Origin: Jackrogersella multiformis
Taxonomy: Eukaryota > Ascomycota > Sordariomycetes > Xylariales > Hypoxylaceae
Length of the DNA: 64,000 bases
Reading direction: 5' to 3'
Assembly (NCBI GenBank): GCA_902806575.1
Contig: CADCXD010000004.1
Coordinates: forward strand, 3,100,001-3,164,000
Part shown: piece by piece, positions 45,469 through 56,238 of the stretch
Layout of the letters: each line of letters begins with the position of its first letter
Position numbering within the stretch: the stretch's first letter is position 1
Program-made: the position numbers and the translations under genes
Notes under the pieces: model-generated
What the model was told of the DNA's origin: nothing
Database searches by the model: none
Seen by the model: only the letters and a program-made list of their open reading frames with translations

Positions 45469-47838
45469 ATGACTACAATACCAGATGACGAGGTCCATTT
45501 ATGCGACTTCTGCCGCTCGATCGACTGGGCGGAACTAACAACCGCCCCCTTCAACCCGCACAAAGCCGCGCTCGAGAACGGACAGTTGAAAAGCGGCGAG
45601 CACAACCTCGGCCTTATTCGCGCCACTGCGGCAACTGGATCTACATGCAACATCTGCGACCTCATCGCGGAGGCATCCCACCACCTCAAGCCAGAGTGGC
45701 CCATCGCGTCCGTCCTCGACAAGCCGGAGGAAATCACCTGCGCGCTCTGGAGCGGCCGCAACAGGCTCGGCTCGTCGGTGCTCAGCGCCAAGCTGTCCAA
45801 CGTCGACATGCTGCTCGACATGCTGTACGCCAGCTCCAATCCCGGCTACGAGTCCAGTGCTCTCGTAGTGCAGGGATTTCTGGACGAGCTGGAGGAGAAG
45901 GGGATGTTGAGTGGTGTGATAGCAAAGGGTGGAAGTGGTAGTGGGAATGGCAGTGGGGAAAGGGAAGAACGGAAGAAGAACACCAGTTTGAATATAGTGC
46001 GGGTCCTCGTTGGCATTAGTCCCGTCAAGTGGACGGCGCAGACGACTCTGCAGTTGCATCCTTGCCTGCATCCGGTTCCGAGCGTGGATGATTATGTTAC
46101 GGATGACGCGCCGTTTGCGCCGTTTCCGTCGGGGAGGATCTTCAAGCCGGAGGTGAATGTACGACTCCTCAGGAGGTGGTACGAGACGTGCATCGGAAAA
46201 CATGGGACGAAGTGTAGTCAGCCTCCTTGGCTCGCGTCCGATACATCGTGGCCTACCAAGTTCCGGCTGATAGACGTGCGGCGGTTGTGTATTGTCGAGG
46301 CACCGGAGCCGTGTCCATATTTTGCGCTGAGTTACGTATGGGGTGACGAGACAAGTCCCTTTCAAACAACTTTGGCTCAGGTTGAGGCTATGGGGACCCC
46401 TGGGTTTCTCAAGACCGAGATGCTGCCGAAGACTATTGTTGACGTGATGGAGCTATCCAAGGGGTTGGGCGTGGATTACCTCTGGATTGACCGGCTGTGC
46501 GTCATCCAAGACTCAGACACCGATAAGGCGACCCAGATCCCGCAGATGGACCTCGTGTACTCGAGAGCATTATTGACGATAGTGGCGGTGTCCGGAGCGG
46601 CTCTCGATGGGCTAGCCGGGATTAACGGCACGGACCGCGTCATCAGCCAGAAAATAGCACACGTTGCTAAAGACTTAAGTCTGATGGATGTCTTTCATCT
46701 TGACAAAAGCTACCAAGAGAGTCGGTGGACGGCGCGCGGGTGGACATTCCAAGAAGGCCTCTGCTCCGCCCGCACCCTCATCATCACATCCAACCAAGTC
46801 TTCTGGAGCTGCGAGACCGCCAAGTACTGCGAATGTATCGCCTTCGAAGACTTCCCCACCACTGTAGCTCCCAACGACATCGTCTACAACGTCCTGTCGG
46901 GCCACAGAGTCTTCGGCGAGTTCGGCGGAAGCAACAACTTCGCGTACAGCGAGCTGAACTCGATGATCGAGTCTTACTGCAAGAGAAAGCTCACCGTGCA
47001 GGCGGACGTGCTCGACGCTTTCTCGGGGGTCTTGGGGCGGCTGGCTGTGAATACGGGGCATGAGTTCTATTGGGGACATTCGGTTTCAATGAGGTTCGAC
47101 GAGAGCTTGGCTTGGTGCAATATCGTCTGGTACTACGACCGCGAATGGCAGAATCATGAACTGCCGGTGCGGCGGCGCGAGACGCATCGCGTGAGATTGA
47201 GTAATGGCGATTTCCAGCAGGTGCAGTTCCCGAGCTGGTCTTGGCTCGGCTGGAATCACATCCACGGCGTGACGCGCGCGGCGGTCCGGCAGGTCGTGCT
47301 CGAGCCAGAGCTCGAGATCATGAAGCTGAGCATAGACGGGAAAGCAGCGAAGCTACGCGCCACGGAAGAGGTCAAGCTGGAGTCCGTCTCGCGCATCGAC
47401 ATGTGCGGTATCGACCGGTCCACCTCGGCGGGGTGGAAGGAAAGCACCACAATCGACCCTAGTCTCCTGCACACCGACGCCGACGGCGAGTTCAAGGACT
47501 CGGGCCGGCTTCTGTTCTGGACGAGCCACGCGGTGCTGGATCTCCGGGACGGCAAGCTGTACAACGACGCGGGGGAGGAGGTCGGATCCCTGAGGCCGTT
47601 CTGGCCCGCGCAGGCGCCGAAGCCCGAGGGCAAGTACTCGTTCATCGTGGTGGCGCGCGGCCATAACGATAATAGTCTTAAGGTCCTGAGGGCGGAGAAG
47701 AAACTCGACGTCCTGGCTGTCGAGTGGGAAGACCCGGAGAAATGCGTCGCGGCTAGGGTTTGCTCGGGGTCTGTCGAGGAGGCGGCTTGGGTTGCGCTTG
47801 GGGGGCGGCGGGAGTGGGTGTTGGTTACGTTGGTCTAG
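45469..47838 (+). CDS. HET-domain (heterokaryon incompatibility) protein
   Basis: Intronless, 789 aa. HET-domain proteins trigger cell death on allorecognition or xenorecognition in filamentous fungi. The three HET blocks are present: FALSYVWGDE at about residue 285, then DVMELSKGLGVDYLWIDRLC with IQDSD, then the RGWTFQEGLCSARTLIIT block at about 425-440. The N-terminal part has CDFC and CNIC pairs, which may bind a metal. A Gly/Ser-rich linker (about 150-165) separates it from the rest. There are no NACHT, WD or other recognition repeats, so this is the common stand-alone HET type. Codon GC is visibly higher than in the neighbouring intergenic DNA. Whether it functions in incompatibility is unknown. 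Confidence 0.92.
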   Translation: MTTIPDDEVHLCDFCRSIDWAELTTAPFNPHKAALENGQLKSGEHNLGLIRATAATGSTCNICDLIAEASHHLKPEWPIASVLDKPEEITCALWSGRNRLGSSVLSAKLSNVDMLLDMLYASSNPGYESSALVVQGFLDELEEKGMLSGVIAKGGSGSGNGSGEREERKKNTSLNIVRVLVGISPVKWTAQTTLQLHPCLHPVPSVDDYVTDDAPFAPFPSGRIFKPEVNVRLLRRWYETCIGKHGTKCSQPPWLASDTSWPTKFRLIDVRRLCIVEAPEPCPYFALSYVWGDETSPFQTTLAQVEAMGTPGFLKTEMLPKTIVDVMELSKGLGVDYLWIDRLCVIQDSDTDKATQIPQMDLVYSRALLTIVAVSGAALDGLAGINGTDRVISQKIAHVAKDLSLMDVFHLDKSYQESRWTARGWTFQEGLCSARTLIITSNQVFWSCETAKYCECIAFEDFPTTVAPNDIVYNVLSGHRVFGEFGGSNNFAYSELNSMIESYCKRKLTVQADVLDAFSGVLGRLAVNTGHEFYWGHSVSMRFDESLAWCNIVWYYDREWQNHELPVRRRETHRVRLSNGDFQQVQFPSWSWLGWNHIHGVTRAAVRQVVLEPELEIMKLSIDGKAAKLRATEEVKLESVSRIDMCGIDRSTSAGWKESTTIDPSLLHTDADGEFKDSGRLLFWTSHAVLDLRDGKLYNDAGEEVGSLRPFWPAQAPKPEGKYSFIVVARGHNDNSLKVLRAEKKLDVLAVEWEDPEKCVAARVCSGSVEEAAWVALGGRREWVLVTLV

Positions 47839-49784
47839 GCAACCTAGGGAGCTTTTGAGGTCAAGAAATATTTTGAAGAGTTTTATATATCCATAAAGTT
47901 TTATTGGTTCACTTCGCTCGGAGTCTATACGCGTATTCCATGATATGCTGGGGGTTTGCCCCCCTTTCAACCCCTTGTGGGCAAGAATCCTAGGTAAATG
48001 AGGTTCTTGGAGAGAATGAACCTATATCATATATGCTATAGTCATATCGATATTCGTTATTCTACCACGGCCGTGATAACTACATTCGCCTGCATGTGGG
48101 ATCTAGTATGGAGATATGATACAGCTGAATCTGGGTATGAGTTGTTGCTTGTTAGTACCTAGAAACAATAATACCAATTTACATAATTTCTTCATTGGGC
48201 CAACCCATATTCTCACGAAGATATTATGATGCATTTAAGAAAGCAATGTATTTGCTGTCTGCTATTTTTATTATATTCTTTACCTTGTGAAGGAGCGCGA
48301 TAGATTATGGGATATACCCTCGACGATTCAACAGGTCTCTCGTTCTCGTTCTCGTTCCTGTTCCTGCCCAATTCGCCAACACCTTGACCTAATTCCAAAA
48401 ATTCGGCTGCCTCCACATGACTGTCGGTTCGGGAAACGTCGTAGCTCTTCGTACCAAAATTAGATTCCCGCTACGTAGGATATGCTTCACCAACCCAAAA
48501 TCATTATCCTAAATGCAAATAGTCTATATTTCTAACGCATCTAAAATGTCGATGTCGATGCTAGGATTACAAGATTCCGTGCGCAGATTGTTAGGTTCTG
48601 TCATTAGGAGCGGAACTATTAAGCTCCAACCATTTCTTTGCGGTTTTGTCGATATGGCGCACCGTCCTGCACAGCCAATCCACGTATGGTAGGTAGGCTA
48701 TCTACCCTGGCAATATTTTTTCGGTAACAAGAGCCCACTGCTTCTGTACGTGGTGGTGTTACTGATTAAGTGAAGTTCATCGCGTAAATGAACAGTTATG
48801 AAGATAAACAGCTATTAGAATACATACGTTCTTTCCGTCCTTTCATGAGGTATGGTGTGATATAATCGATGTAGAGTCGAATGTGTTCCGTAACAGATGG
48901 TGCGATGGATAGATAGCTACCTAGGTATGTAGCAAATACCGGCTTCGGGTAGTATTAAATTAAAGAAAATATCCTCTTATTGAGGAGAGTAGTGTAAGTA
49001 CCTAAGGTATATATAGGAGGCAGGTATGTTTGTATATATGGCTCTTTATAATAGTACATGGTATAAACGCATATATATTTAATTCAAGCATATTATATAT
49101 GCAATATTACCATATACTGAGCTAACGGAAGTCGTGTATTAGTGTAGTGGTTCCGAGCCCTAGATTTCTGGCATCGTGACAAAGCACCTAAACGGAAGGA
49201 CTATTTGCTTCTTCGTCTTCTAGGAGACTTCTAGGCTTTCCTGAGATAGTTATAGCAGACAAGAATGACCAGAAAGGTACAAAAAGAAGAAAGGCGAGGA
49301 AAAGATCGAAGAAAAAAAACATACAACACCAGGGATTCGCTGGTCGTCACCGACCCAACTACTAATCTAGCGATATCTAGCTTATCCAGGGGAGAGCGGA
49401 CGGGATCCCGAGTTCTCTAGATTCTATGGTCGTACGTGAAATGAATGTGAATTATTATGCTTTATAACCATAAACCCAGTAATAGTGGCTGCCCGCAGGG
49501 AAGATCGTGACTTAGAATTCCAGCCAATGAGAAAGCGGCCGGATACCAAATTCGGAAAGATGTTGACTTGGTACTACCTCAACGCTCCACTGTCCGTGTT
49601 ATTATTACGGTGGAAGTTATTCCGCAACAGTAGGATGCATTAATTCATAAACTCGTACCTATCATTACCCCTGCGTAGTATCGTATTTATTAAAGTAATC
49701 TATCTCGCCACGATACTAGTAGACGGAATATCACACACCTTATCCATCACCCAATCATCTATCCGCACCTCTATTCCGTAGACG
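47839..49784. other. Long intergenic region
   Basis: 1.9 kb without a supported gene. It holds a GGGGG/CCCCC mini-hairpin at about 47950-47963, a short TTCTCG microsatellite at about 48330-48365, and CCTAGG motifs near 48920. Open frames are short and without family resemblance. Confidence 0.5.
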
Positions 49785-50642
49785 TCACGGAGTTGCATAA
49801 TTCTCCTTATCGGTATCGTCCTCCTCATCCTCCCACTGCTCCTCGGCAGCCTTCTCCTCCCGTTTCCTCCGCTCCTGCTCCTCGAACCCCACGGCGTATT
49901 GGTACACGCGGATCGACGCGATCCTCTTCTGTGACTGCTTCTCCTCGGCAGTCAGCAAGGTGATGGGATTACCGTAACGTCGCTGGAAGCTCTCCTCCGT
50001 CTCGACGAGCGGGACGTCTCCTGTTGGGAACTCGGTCGGGTCAGCGAACTGGTACGACCGCATCTCCGTGTTGCGCCAGCTCGAGTTCCGGTGGTAGCCG
50101 GTGCCCACGAAGTCGTCCGTGAGCCAGTGCGCGAACTCGCCGTGCGTTACCACCACGATATGCGCGTCCGGTTTCCCCATTGCTATAGCATCGGCCGCTT
50201 TCGTCAGCAGGATGCCTCGCACGATACTAGCCCGCATCTCGATTTTGGCTACGTCGGGCGCGAAGGGCGTGTCCGGGCCTTTGTGGTACCACTCCTCATT
50301 GAGGGCTGTTGTATCTAACATCCCGTCGCTGTATAGCGCCATGAGACTTCTCTTTCCGGAACCTGTGCTGCTCGGTGTGGCATTGACTTCTTGCAGTTCA
50401 GGGATGAGGCTAATCTGGATTCCTCCTTGGACTAGGGGCTTGATGCCTAGACCTGCCGTCTCGATGGCACGCTTTAAGGGGGATGATGCAATGTAGGTAA
50501 CTTCGTCTCCCCACCGGTACCTATCCTGTAGGCGTATACATTGCCGTTGACCGGCGGTGGTTAATCCCGGGTCTGGTACGCTACCCCCTAAGATGTTGTG
50601 ATGGGCTTCGGCATGGCGGATTATGTCGATGGTGGGTGTCAT
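49785..50642 (-). CDS. Histidine phosphatase (phosphoglycerate mutase-like) superfamily protein
   Basis: Intronless, 285 aa. Catalytic residues of the superfamily are visible: IIRHAEAHHN (RH motif, phosphorylated His) at about residue 9, SSPLKRAIETA, the acidic position in PELQEV, and the second His in VVVTHGEFAHW. The C-terminal about 50 residues are charged and coiled-coil-like (EEQERRKREEKAAEEQWEDE). Fungal relatives are mostly cytosolic phosphatases of unknown substrate; it is not the glycolytic enzyme, as sequence around the RHA motif and the length differ. Start is the first Met before the RH motif (MTPTIDII). Confidence 0.88.
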   Translation of the reverse strand: MTPTIDIIRHAEAHHNILGGSVPDPGLTTAGQRQCIRLQDRYRWGDEVTYIASSPLKRAIETAGLGIKPLVQGGIQISLIPELQEVNATPSSTGSGKRSLMALYSDGMLDTTALNEEWYHKGPDTPFAPDVAKIEMRASIVRGILLTKAADAIAMGKPDAHIVVVTHGEFAHWLTDDFVGTGYHRNSSWRNTEMRSYQFADPTEFPTGDVPLVETEESFQRRYGNPITLLTAEEKQSQKRIASIRVYQYAVGFEEQERRKREEKAAEEQWEDEEDDTDKENYATP

Positions 50643-51644
50643 CCTTGTCGCATAAGCTTAGTTGTTTTCGCCGGATAGTCTAAAGCGAAGGTGGGGAGGA
50701 CGGGAGTTAGGGAATCCAGGCTAACTTGTATGAATTTATAAGTCTTGTAGATACCGATGCTCGTTATTTTTACCTGAGGCACGTGTAAACATGTTGCTCT
50801 TTAGGCATGATGTCAATCTAAGTACCTAGGAGGGAGGTACATATAGGTAAGGCAAGCAGGTACCTAGGAAACAATTTTGCTGTAGCACAAAGAACTATGA
50901 TAACAAAGCTGACGCAAATTTATTCGGATTACCTCCAGTTACACTTTGTCATCAGAATAGGAAACTGGTGTCGCTAAATAAGCTAACTTAGTCCTATTCG
51001 CTTATGAATAGCTGTGGGGCATCCCGGAATATAATCAATAAGCTATTTCTTCGAAAAATCGGGTTTATTACAATTCGAGTTGTCGCCGGCGGAGGTGCTT
51101 ATAGTGTGAATTGTAGTGTAACGTTAAGATATGTTAAAATCACTGTTGATTAGTATTAGCACTTATTATTATACATAACAGGACTTGGGCAAGCCAACAA
51201 GCGTATTACACGTAACTATAATAGTAACTATAATAGAAAGAATATTCTTAGATCAGCTATGACTCATGTTAGATAGAAAACAGATGTAAAGAAAACAAAT
51301 ATTAAAACACATTCTTCAAGGCACGAAATAACACCAAAATGTTATGTAAATATCCGGAACTTCCTCTCGTTTATTTTATATTACGTCTTTCAGTCTTCAA
51401 ATGGAATAATCTTATTCAAAATAGAGGTTCCGCCTATTCTACAGCTGGGCAGCCATAAATTAGCCTAAGTTCCAGTAATGCTAGTACCCCTATTGGGGCA
51501 TAAACTTCCAATCAGAAGCTAGAATCAGGGCCGTAAGTTCGTCATGGTGAGGAATAAATCGTACACATTAAAATATTGACTTAATAATTATGAATCCATC
51601 ATTATGCCTCATACTTCTCATAATTCGTTATCGTGGCCCCGGCT
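50643..51644. other. Intergenic
   Basis: 1 kb, AT-rich. TACCTAGG motifs cluster at 50819-50870. An 11-mer CGGCGGAGGTG near 51088 resembles the arm of the inverted repeat at 23650. No gene seen. Confidence 0.5.
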
Positions 51645-52923
51645 CTACACCATATCCGCAACTTGATCTTTAGAGCGCCGAATAGGGGCATGTTGAGGTT
51701 GTCTCAGGTTATGGTCGTTTCCACTACTAGGTCCTTCAAGACCACCATCAATGCGCCCATTAGAGTGCACACTAGAATGGCCGCCTATATTCCCATTTCT
51801 CGTAACAGGTTCTGATAGTGTCTCTTTCTCCGGTTCCAAGCGTCCCGCCCCCCAACCAGCTCGTTCCGTGAAAACTAAGTTCCTGCTGTCATAGCCTTCG
51901 TGTAAAATTAATGCAGATCCTCGATTCAAAGGAATATGGTTGATACGCCAGTCCCAGATACTTGCATAGGTCATGCGATATGCCGAAAACGCAAACATCG
52001 TTCCAATGATCGCGCCTGCGAGAATGTCATACCAGTTGTGGGTTTCATCGATCGTCAAAGATCCGCAAACGAGGACAGCCCCTAGGATGGGGAGGTAAAG
52101 TAGAACGAGTTTCCACATCGAAGGATGATAGTTTGCGAACACCTTGAACTTGGCATTAATGTATAGGAAAAGAAACACTGCTGCGGCGCAAATAGTAGTC
52201 GAGTGGCCACTCGGAAAGCTCTGCATCGCATTCCATAGAGGCCGACCTTGACCGGACGTACAGATCTCCGAGGTAAACATGTATTGTCTGTAACCGACGG
52301 CGTTTAGACCAGCATTGGTGGCGATACTGGGATCGGGCTTGCAGATATCGTAGAAGCTTGGCCTTAGGCCACCAATAAGCCATTTGATCATCACTTGGAA
52401 TACGGCTGAGGCTTCGAGAGCGTAGATGAAGCCGATAATAGAATTATTGAAGTCCCAGAAATTCCGTACGCGGATCTGGACAAGGCCGAGGAGCAAAAGA
52501 GGAATCAAGATGGCTAGGACAGTATCCAACCAAGAAGATATAATCTGATGGCGATATGGGTATGCAAACTCGGGGTAGACGACCTCGCCGGTGTCTTCGC
52601 CAGTACGAGCGTCTATAACGGTAAGGGGGAACATTCGCGTCCCAGCAGGAGGTAGGTTGTAGACCTATGTAATGTTAGTATATCATACTACCTAAATATG
52701 CAAGACAACCTCTCAAACTGACACCAAATGCGACTCCACCAAGAATGAGCATAGTCAGAATATCCAACCAAGTGACTCTCAACCATAGGCAAAAGGAGGG
52801 CCGCCTTTCCATGGAATACGGCTCACTATCCAACCTCCACCATCTCCGGAAGTTTCCATCCACAGCAACATTCCGGGTTGATGAGGCGCGACGTACTCTT
52901 CCGCCTCCTATATATGGGTCCAT
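51645..52923 (-). CDS. PAP2-family lipid phosphate phosphatase (DPP1-like)
   Basis: Complement of join(51645..52664, 52723..52923), 406 aa. The 58-nt intron (GTCAGT, branch TACTAAC, ACATAG) restores the family sequence AFG-VYNLPPAGTRMFPL. An integral membrane enzyme that removes phosphate from phosphatidate, lysophosphatidate or diacylglycerol pyrophosphate. About six hydrophobic segments. Motif 1 is KWLIGGLRP (K-x6-RP), motif 2 is FPSGHSTT, motif 3 is SLTIDETHNWYD with the catalytic His and Asp, but Leu where the classical motif has Arg (SR-x5-H-x3-D). The C-terminal approximately 80 residues are hydrophilic and probably cytosolic. Confidence 0.88.
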
Positions 52924-53885
52924 CGAAAATAAACCTGGAAATAAGAAGACGTGAAGAGAGGAGGCCCAGGCATGGGTGGAATTGGCCGCAACTTGCGATG
53001 CTAGGTTAACAAGTTTCTTCGTAGATGCGCTTTATGAAAGTACCATGGGCGGACCAAAGTACCTAGGTAGTTTCCAGAAAAGAGTGAAGTAAATCTAGGC
53101 ATTAGGCAAATAATATTACTCCATTACTCTTAGGAATTTAACTAGGATGATGAGACACCTGATGTGATATCGCGAAGATTACCTACCTAAGTACTTGGGT
53201 GATTTGCTCCTTCTTTCGAGGGCAAAGTCAAATCGTGTTTCATGCATTCGAAATTTAAAATTGATCCACAGAGTTCACCGTGAGTGCTCAGGTTGCGTGG
53301 TTTAAGGTTTACTATTGACTTCATCTAGTATGATGTGTGTGACAAAATGTAACTTCCAAAATTAGAAACATACGATGAGATCTCTACAACGATTTGGCTC
53401 TTGCCTCACTTATCTTGTACGTCTATATAGTTTGATATATTAAGGAAACGAAGATCCATGGTAACTACTAATGGTTTCAAGCATACCTAGGTATCTATAC
53501 TATATAATACATCGATTTTTCCCGCTTGAAGTCATTCAAAATGACATCCCTGGTTCAGAACATGAAGAAGTCGATTGCGGAGATACAGGTTTCATATTAC
53601 CCAAGTTCAGAAATCAGAATACGCGCAACCCCAACATACATCCGAGACATTAGGAAAGACACACAGCTACCGAATACGCCATTATTAGGTTCTATTTCAA
53701 GGGAATCAGTGGCGGTCACCCAGTAGTGGCAAAATTCGCAAAGTGAACTGACTCTAGTTGATGGCCTCAGAGGCCATATACTCATCGGAACCGATATATT
53801 AGACGGCGAAGGCCACAGCCTCTCCGCATCAGCCCGATCAGATTACTCGCAATCATTTACATTATATACTCTACTTTATTACATT
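52924..53885. other. Intergenic
   Basis: No gene recognised; TACCTAGGTA motifs at about 53058 and 53483. AT-rich towards the inverted-repeat segment that starts at 53886. Confidence 0.55.
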
Positions 53886-53911
53886 CCTATATGTTTGAGA
53901 TTGAAGTTTAA
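53886..53911 (+). repeat. Left terminal inverted repeat
   Basis: 26 bp; core ATGTTTGAGATTGAAGTT is perfectly repeated, inverted, at the right end. Confidence 0.65.
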
Positions 53912-53940
53912 ACCTACAAGAAACAATTGGGTTGTTCTAG

Positions 53941-53963
53941 TAACCCTAACCCTAACCCTAACC
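53941..53963 (+). repeat. Interstitial telomere-type repeat (CCCTAA, just over 3 units)
   Basis: Three perfect CCCTAA units plus partial ones at both ends, 30 bp inside the left inverted repeat. CCCTAA/TTAGGG is the telomere repeat of most filamentous ascomycetes. Confidence 0.85.
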
Positions 53964-54350
53964 ATATGGTAACCCTTGTGGGGGTGTCATATGACCGATA
54001 TGACTAAGGAAAAAAAATCTGTTTTTGATTCAACTTCAGAACTTATGAAAAACAACATCATCAACAATACTACATCCTATACCGCCACCCAATCCGCGAG
54101 GAGAACTAGGAACAGGAATCGTCGCTGCACAGTAAGGCGTGAATGCCCCTAGTGGTGGGAATACGAACGATGGCGGAACTACCAACATCCCTCCTCTAGC
54201 TTGCTACAGCTGAGTTCAGCAACAAGGCAGGTACAACGAATACAGTTTCTTCGCGCGGTAATGTTGCCGGTATCTTGACCGCTAGAGATCATACCGCAAT
54301 GCGATACGCAAATGCCTAGGTTAATTACAACCACATACTCAAGCACTAAA

Positions 54351-54427
54351 GAAGATCTCGTATGAGATTAAGAAATTCATATCACAACACAACAAAAACT
54401 CGACGTATCTCATCGAGAGATCTTCAT
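54351..54427. repeat. Internal imperfect hairpin
   Basis: GAAGATCTCGTATGAGAT on the left pairs, with a small bulge, with ATCTCATCGAGAGATCTTC on the right, about 35-40 nt apart. Confidence 0.5.
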
Positions 54428-54871
54428 CTTCATATTTCCATAATATTCCTGGACATAGTGGTTAGAACAAAACCCTGTGCGTTTTGGGATTGAAGGAAAA
54501 CTGCCCAGGTGAATGAGGGCAACAACATCCTAACCACCACATCATTTGATGAGAGCTGCATGGTTTGAAGCTACGGGGTTTCCCAGCCCGATTTTAAATG
54601 CAAGAGGGCGACGACCTGGAAGAGGAAGCGATTGAAGTGTGGTAGTCGTTGTACACAAATACTGGGTTTCCAACACCACTACTTGGGACATCGCAAGAGC
54701 TTCATACGACAGAACAAAGACCCGGATCAGAATTGCTGGACGTAAAAGAGATCCTAGCAATATAAGTCACCTGTAGCGAAGCCCCGACGAACACCAGGCA
54801 CAATGAGTGTTGAATTAAGCAATAGCCAGAGTACTGTTGTAGTGAATGAGATGTTATTATATTTTTTAAGA

Positions 54872-54897
54872 TTGAACTTCAATCTCAAACATACAGG
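54872..54897 (-). repeat. Right terminal inverted repeat
   Basis: 26 bp ending CTCAAACATACAGG; 24 of 26 positions complementary to the left arm. Confidence 0.65.
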
Positions 54898-55311
54898 TTT
54901 TTTTACTTAAACCATGCATTACGTAAGCCATCACCACATAGTCCTGTTAGAATACTTCAACTCGTTATCTAAACCCCGCTTATATTCACGATATCACGAT
55001 CCCGAAAGAGCTGAAATAGAATAGTATAGCTCACATCTTAGGGTGATAATAGCCCGGTCATCTTGATTACGGGGTATCAATTGGCCCGGGGGTAAGAGAT
55101 AAAGATCCTAGCCATTTCTACGAAATTGGATCAAGTAAAATATATAATGCTTATCGGGTATGCTGCTATCTGCACTTGCGAGTAGAAGAAATATTGTAGG
55201 ACTTAAAAGTCCTTATATTCCTGTTTAATATCTAATAAATTTGAATATCACGTCTTACACAGTCAATTATAGGACCACTTTCTATCGAATCGCAGTTAGG
55301 AACCCCTAAAT
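54898..55311. other. Intergenic
   Basis: 414 bp of AT-rich sequence upstream of the isochorismatase-like gene. No specific promoter element called. Confidence 0.55.
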
Positions 55312-56238
55312 ATGTTGTCATATAGCATACTCTATTTAGTGACTCTCGGCAGCTTGGGATGTGCGGTTCCAGTAAGTTTTGTGAGCATGGCAATAGAAGC
55401 TTAGTTCTCCGGTTAACCATTATAAACAGTTCTCTAGCAAACTGCATAAAAACACAGCTCTCGCTATCATCGATGTGCAAAATGACTTTATCACGGGCTC
55501 GTTGGCTAACCCGCGAGCTCCGGTGATCCTACCCAAGATCTACCAGCTCCTGGATGATCATGAGTGGCCCTTTATCGTCGCTTCTCAAGGTATTGCCATA
55601 TAGCCAGCTCATAAATACGAGATAACACCTCTCTCTAGTTAAAGGCAACAGCGGCAGCTAACTTTGGGAACCTAGACTGGCATCCACTTGGACACGTCTC
55701 GTTCTTCTCCAGCCACCCGGGAAAAGTAATGGGGGACACCGTGAACGACAGCTTCGTCGACACACCCACGAAGACGGAGACGCAGACGCTGTACGCGGAC
55801 CACTGCGTGCCGGAGACATGGGGGGCGGAGATCGAGCGCGGGGTCCAGACGCGGCTTCACCTGATCGAAGGCTTCCAGGCCCCCGTCAACTACATCAAGA
55901 AGGCGCAGGACCACAGCGTCGACTCGTACTCGGCATTCGCCGACAACCAGTACCACAAGTTCACGACACTGCATTCGGAGCTGAGCTTGCACAGCATCGA
56001 GACCCTCGTCGTGACGGGCCTCTTGACCAATGCGTGCGTGCGCGGCACGAGCATCGATGGCATTAAGCTGGGGTACGAGGTCGTGCTTATTGAGGACGCT
56101 ACGGAGTCTACGAGCGACGAGGACAAGGAGGCGGCGATAGAGGAGCTGGAGGGCTGGGGCGTGCAGGTTATGAATTTGACGACTTGGGAGAAGGCGAACT
56201 GTACGCCATCGAAGCTAAGGAGACGACTGGAATTGTGA
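55312..56238 (+). CDS. Isochorismatase-fold hydrolase, nicotinamidase (PNC1)-like, with signal peptide
   Basis: join(55312..55371, 55430..55589, 55676..56238), 260 aa. Introns of 58 nt (GTAAGT, branch GTTAAC, AACAG) and 86 nt (GTATTG, branch GCTAAC, CCTAG) keep frame. Exon 1 encodes a likely signal peptide (MLSYSILYLVTLGSLGCAVP). Nicotinamidases convert nicotinamide to nicotinic acid for NAD salvage. The catalytic set is complete: Asp35 in AIIDVQNDF, Lys148/149, Cys194 in LTNACVRGTSI; metal ligands Asp74 and His76 in QDWHPLGHVSF and His116 in YADHCVPETWG. Typical PNC1 is cytosolic/peroxisomal; the signal peptide is unusual. Exon 3 is GC-rich. If exon 1 is wrong, no other in-frame ATG explains the N-terminus. 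Confidence 0.83.

Larger units (their letters stand above)
53886..54897. mobile_element. 1-kb segment bounded by 26-bp terminal inverted repeats (candidate non-autonomous element)
   Basis: The left arm 53886-53911 starts CCTATATGTTTGAGATTGAA. The right arm 54872-54897 is its reverse complement except for two transition differences. Between them lie a telomere-type repeat (53941-53963) and an internal imperfect hairpin. There is no transposase-like reading frame; the longest frames (about 70 codons, e.g. 54542-54760 minus) match nothing I know. No clear target-site duplication. It could be a MITE, a relic DNA transposon or a rearrangement scar. Confidence 0.5.

Noticed and set aside
46000..47970. 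Long overlapping frames on both strands in the HET gene
   Set aside because: Caused by high GC content of the HET coding frame, which suppresses stops in other frames.
49140..49210. TTAGTGTAGTGGTT, resembling a tRNA A-box
   Set aside because: No B-box, acceptor pairing or T-run follows at the right distance.
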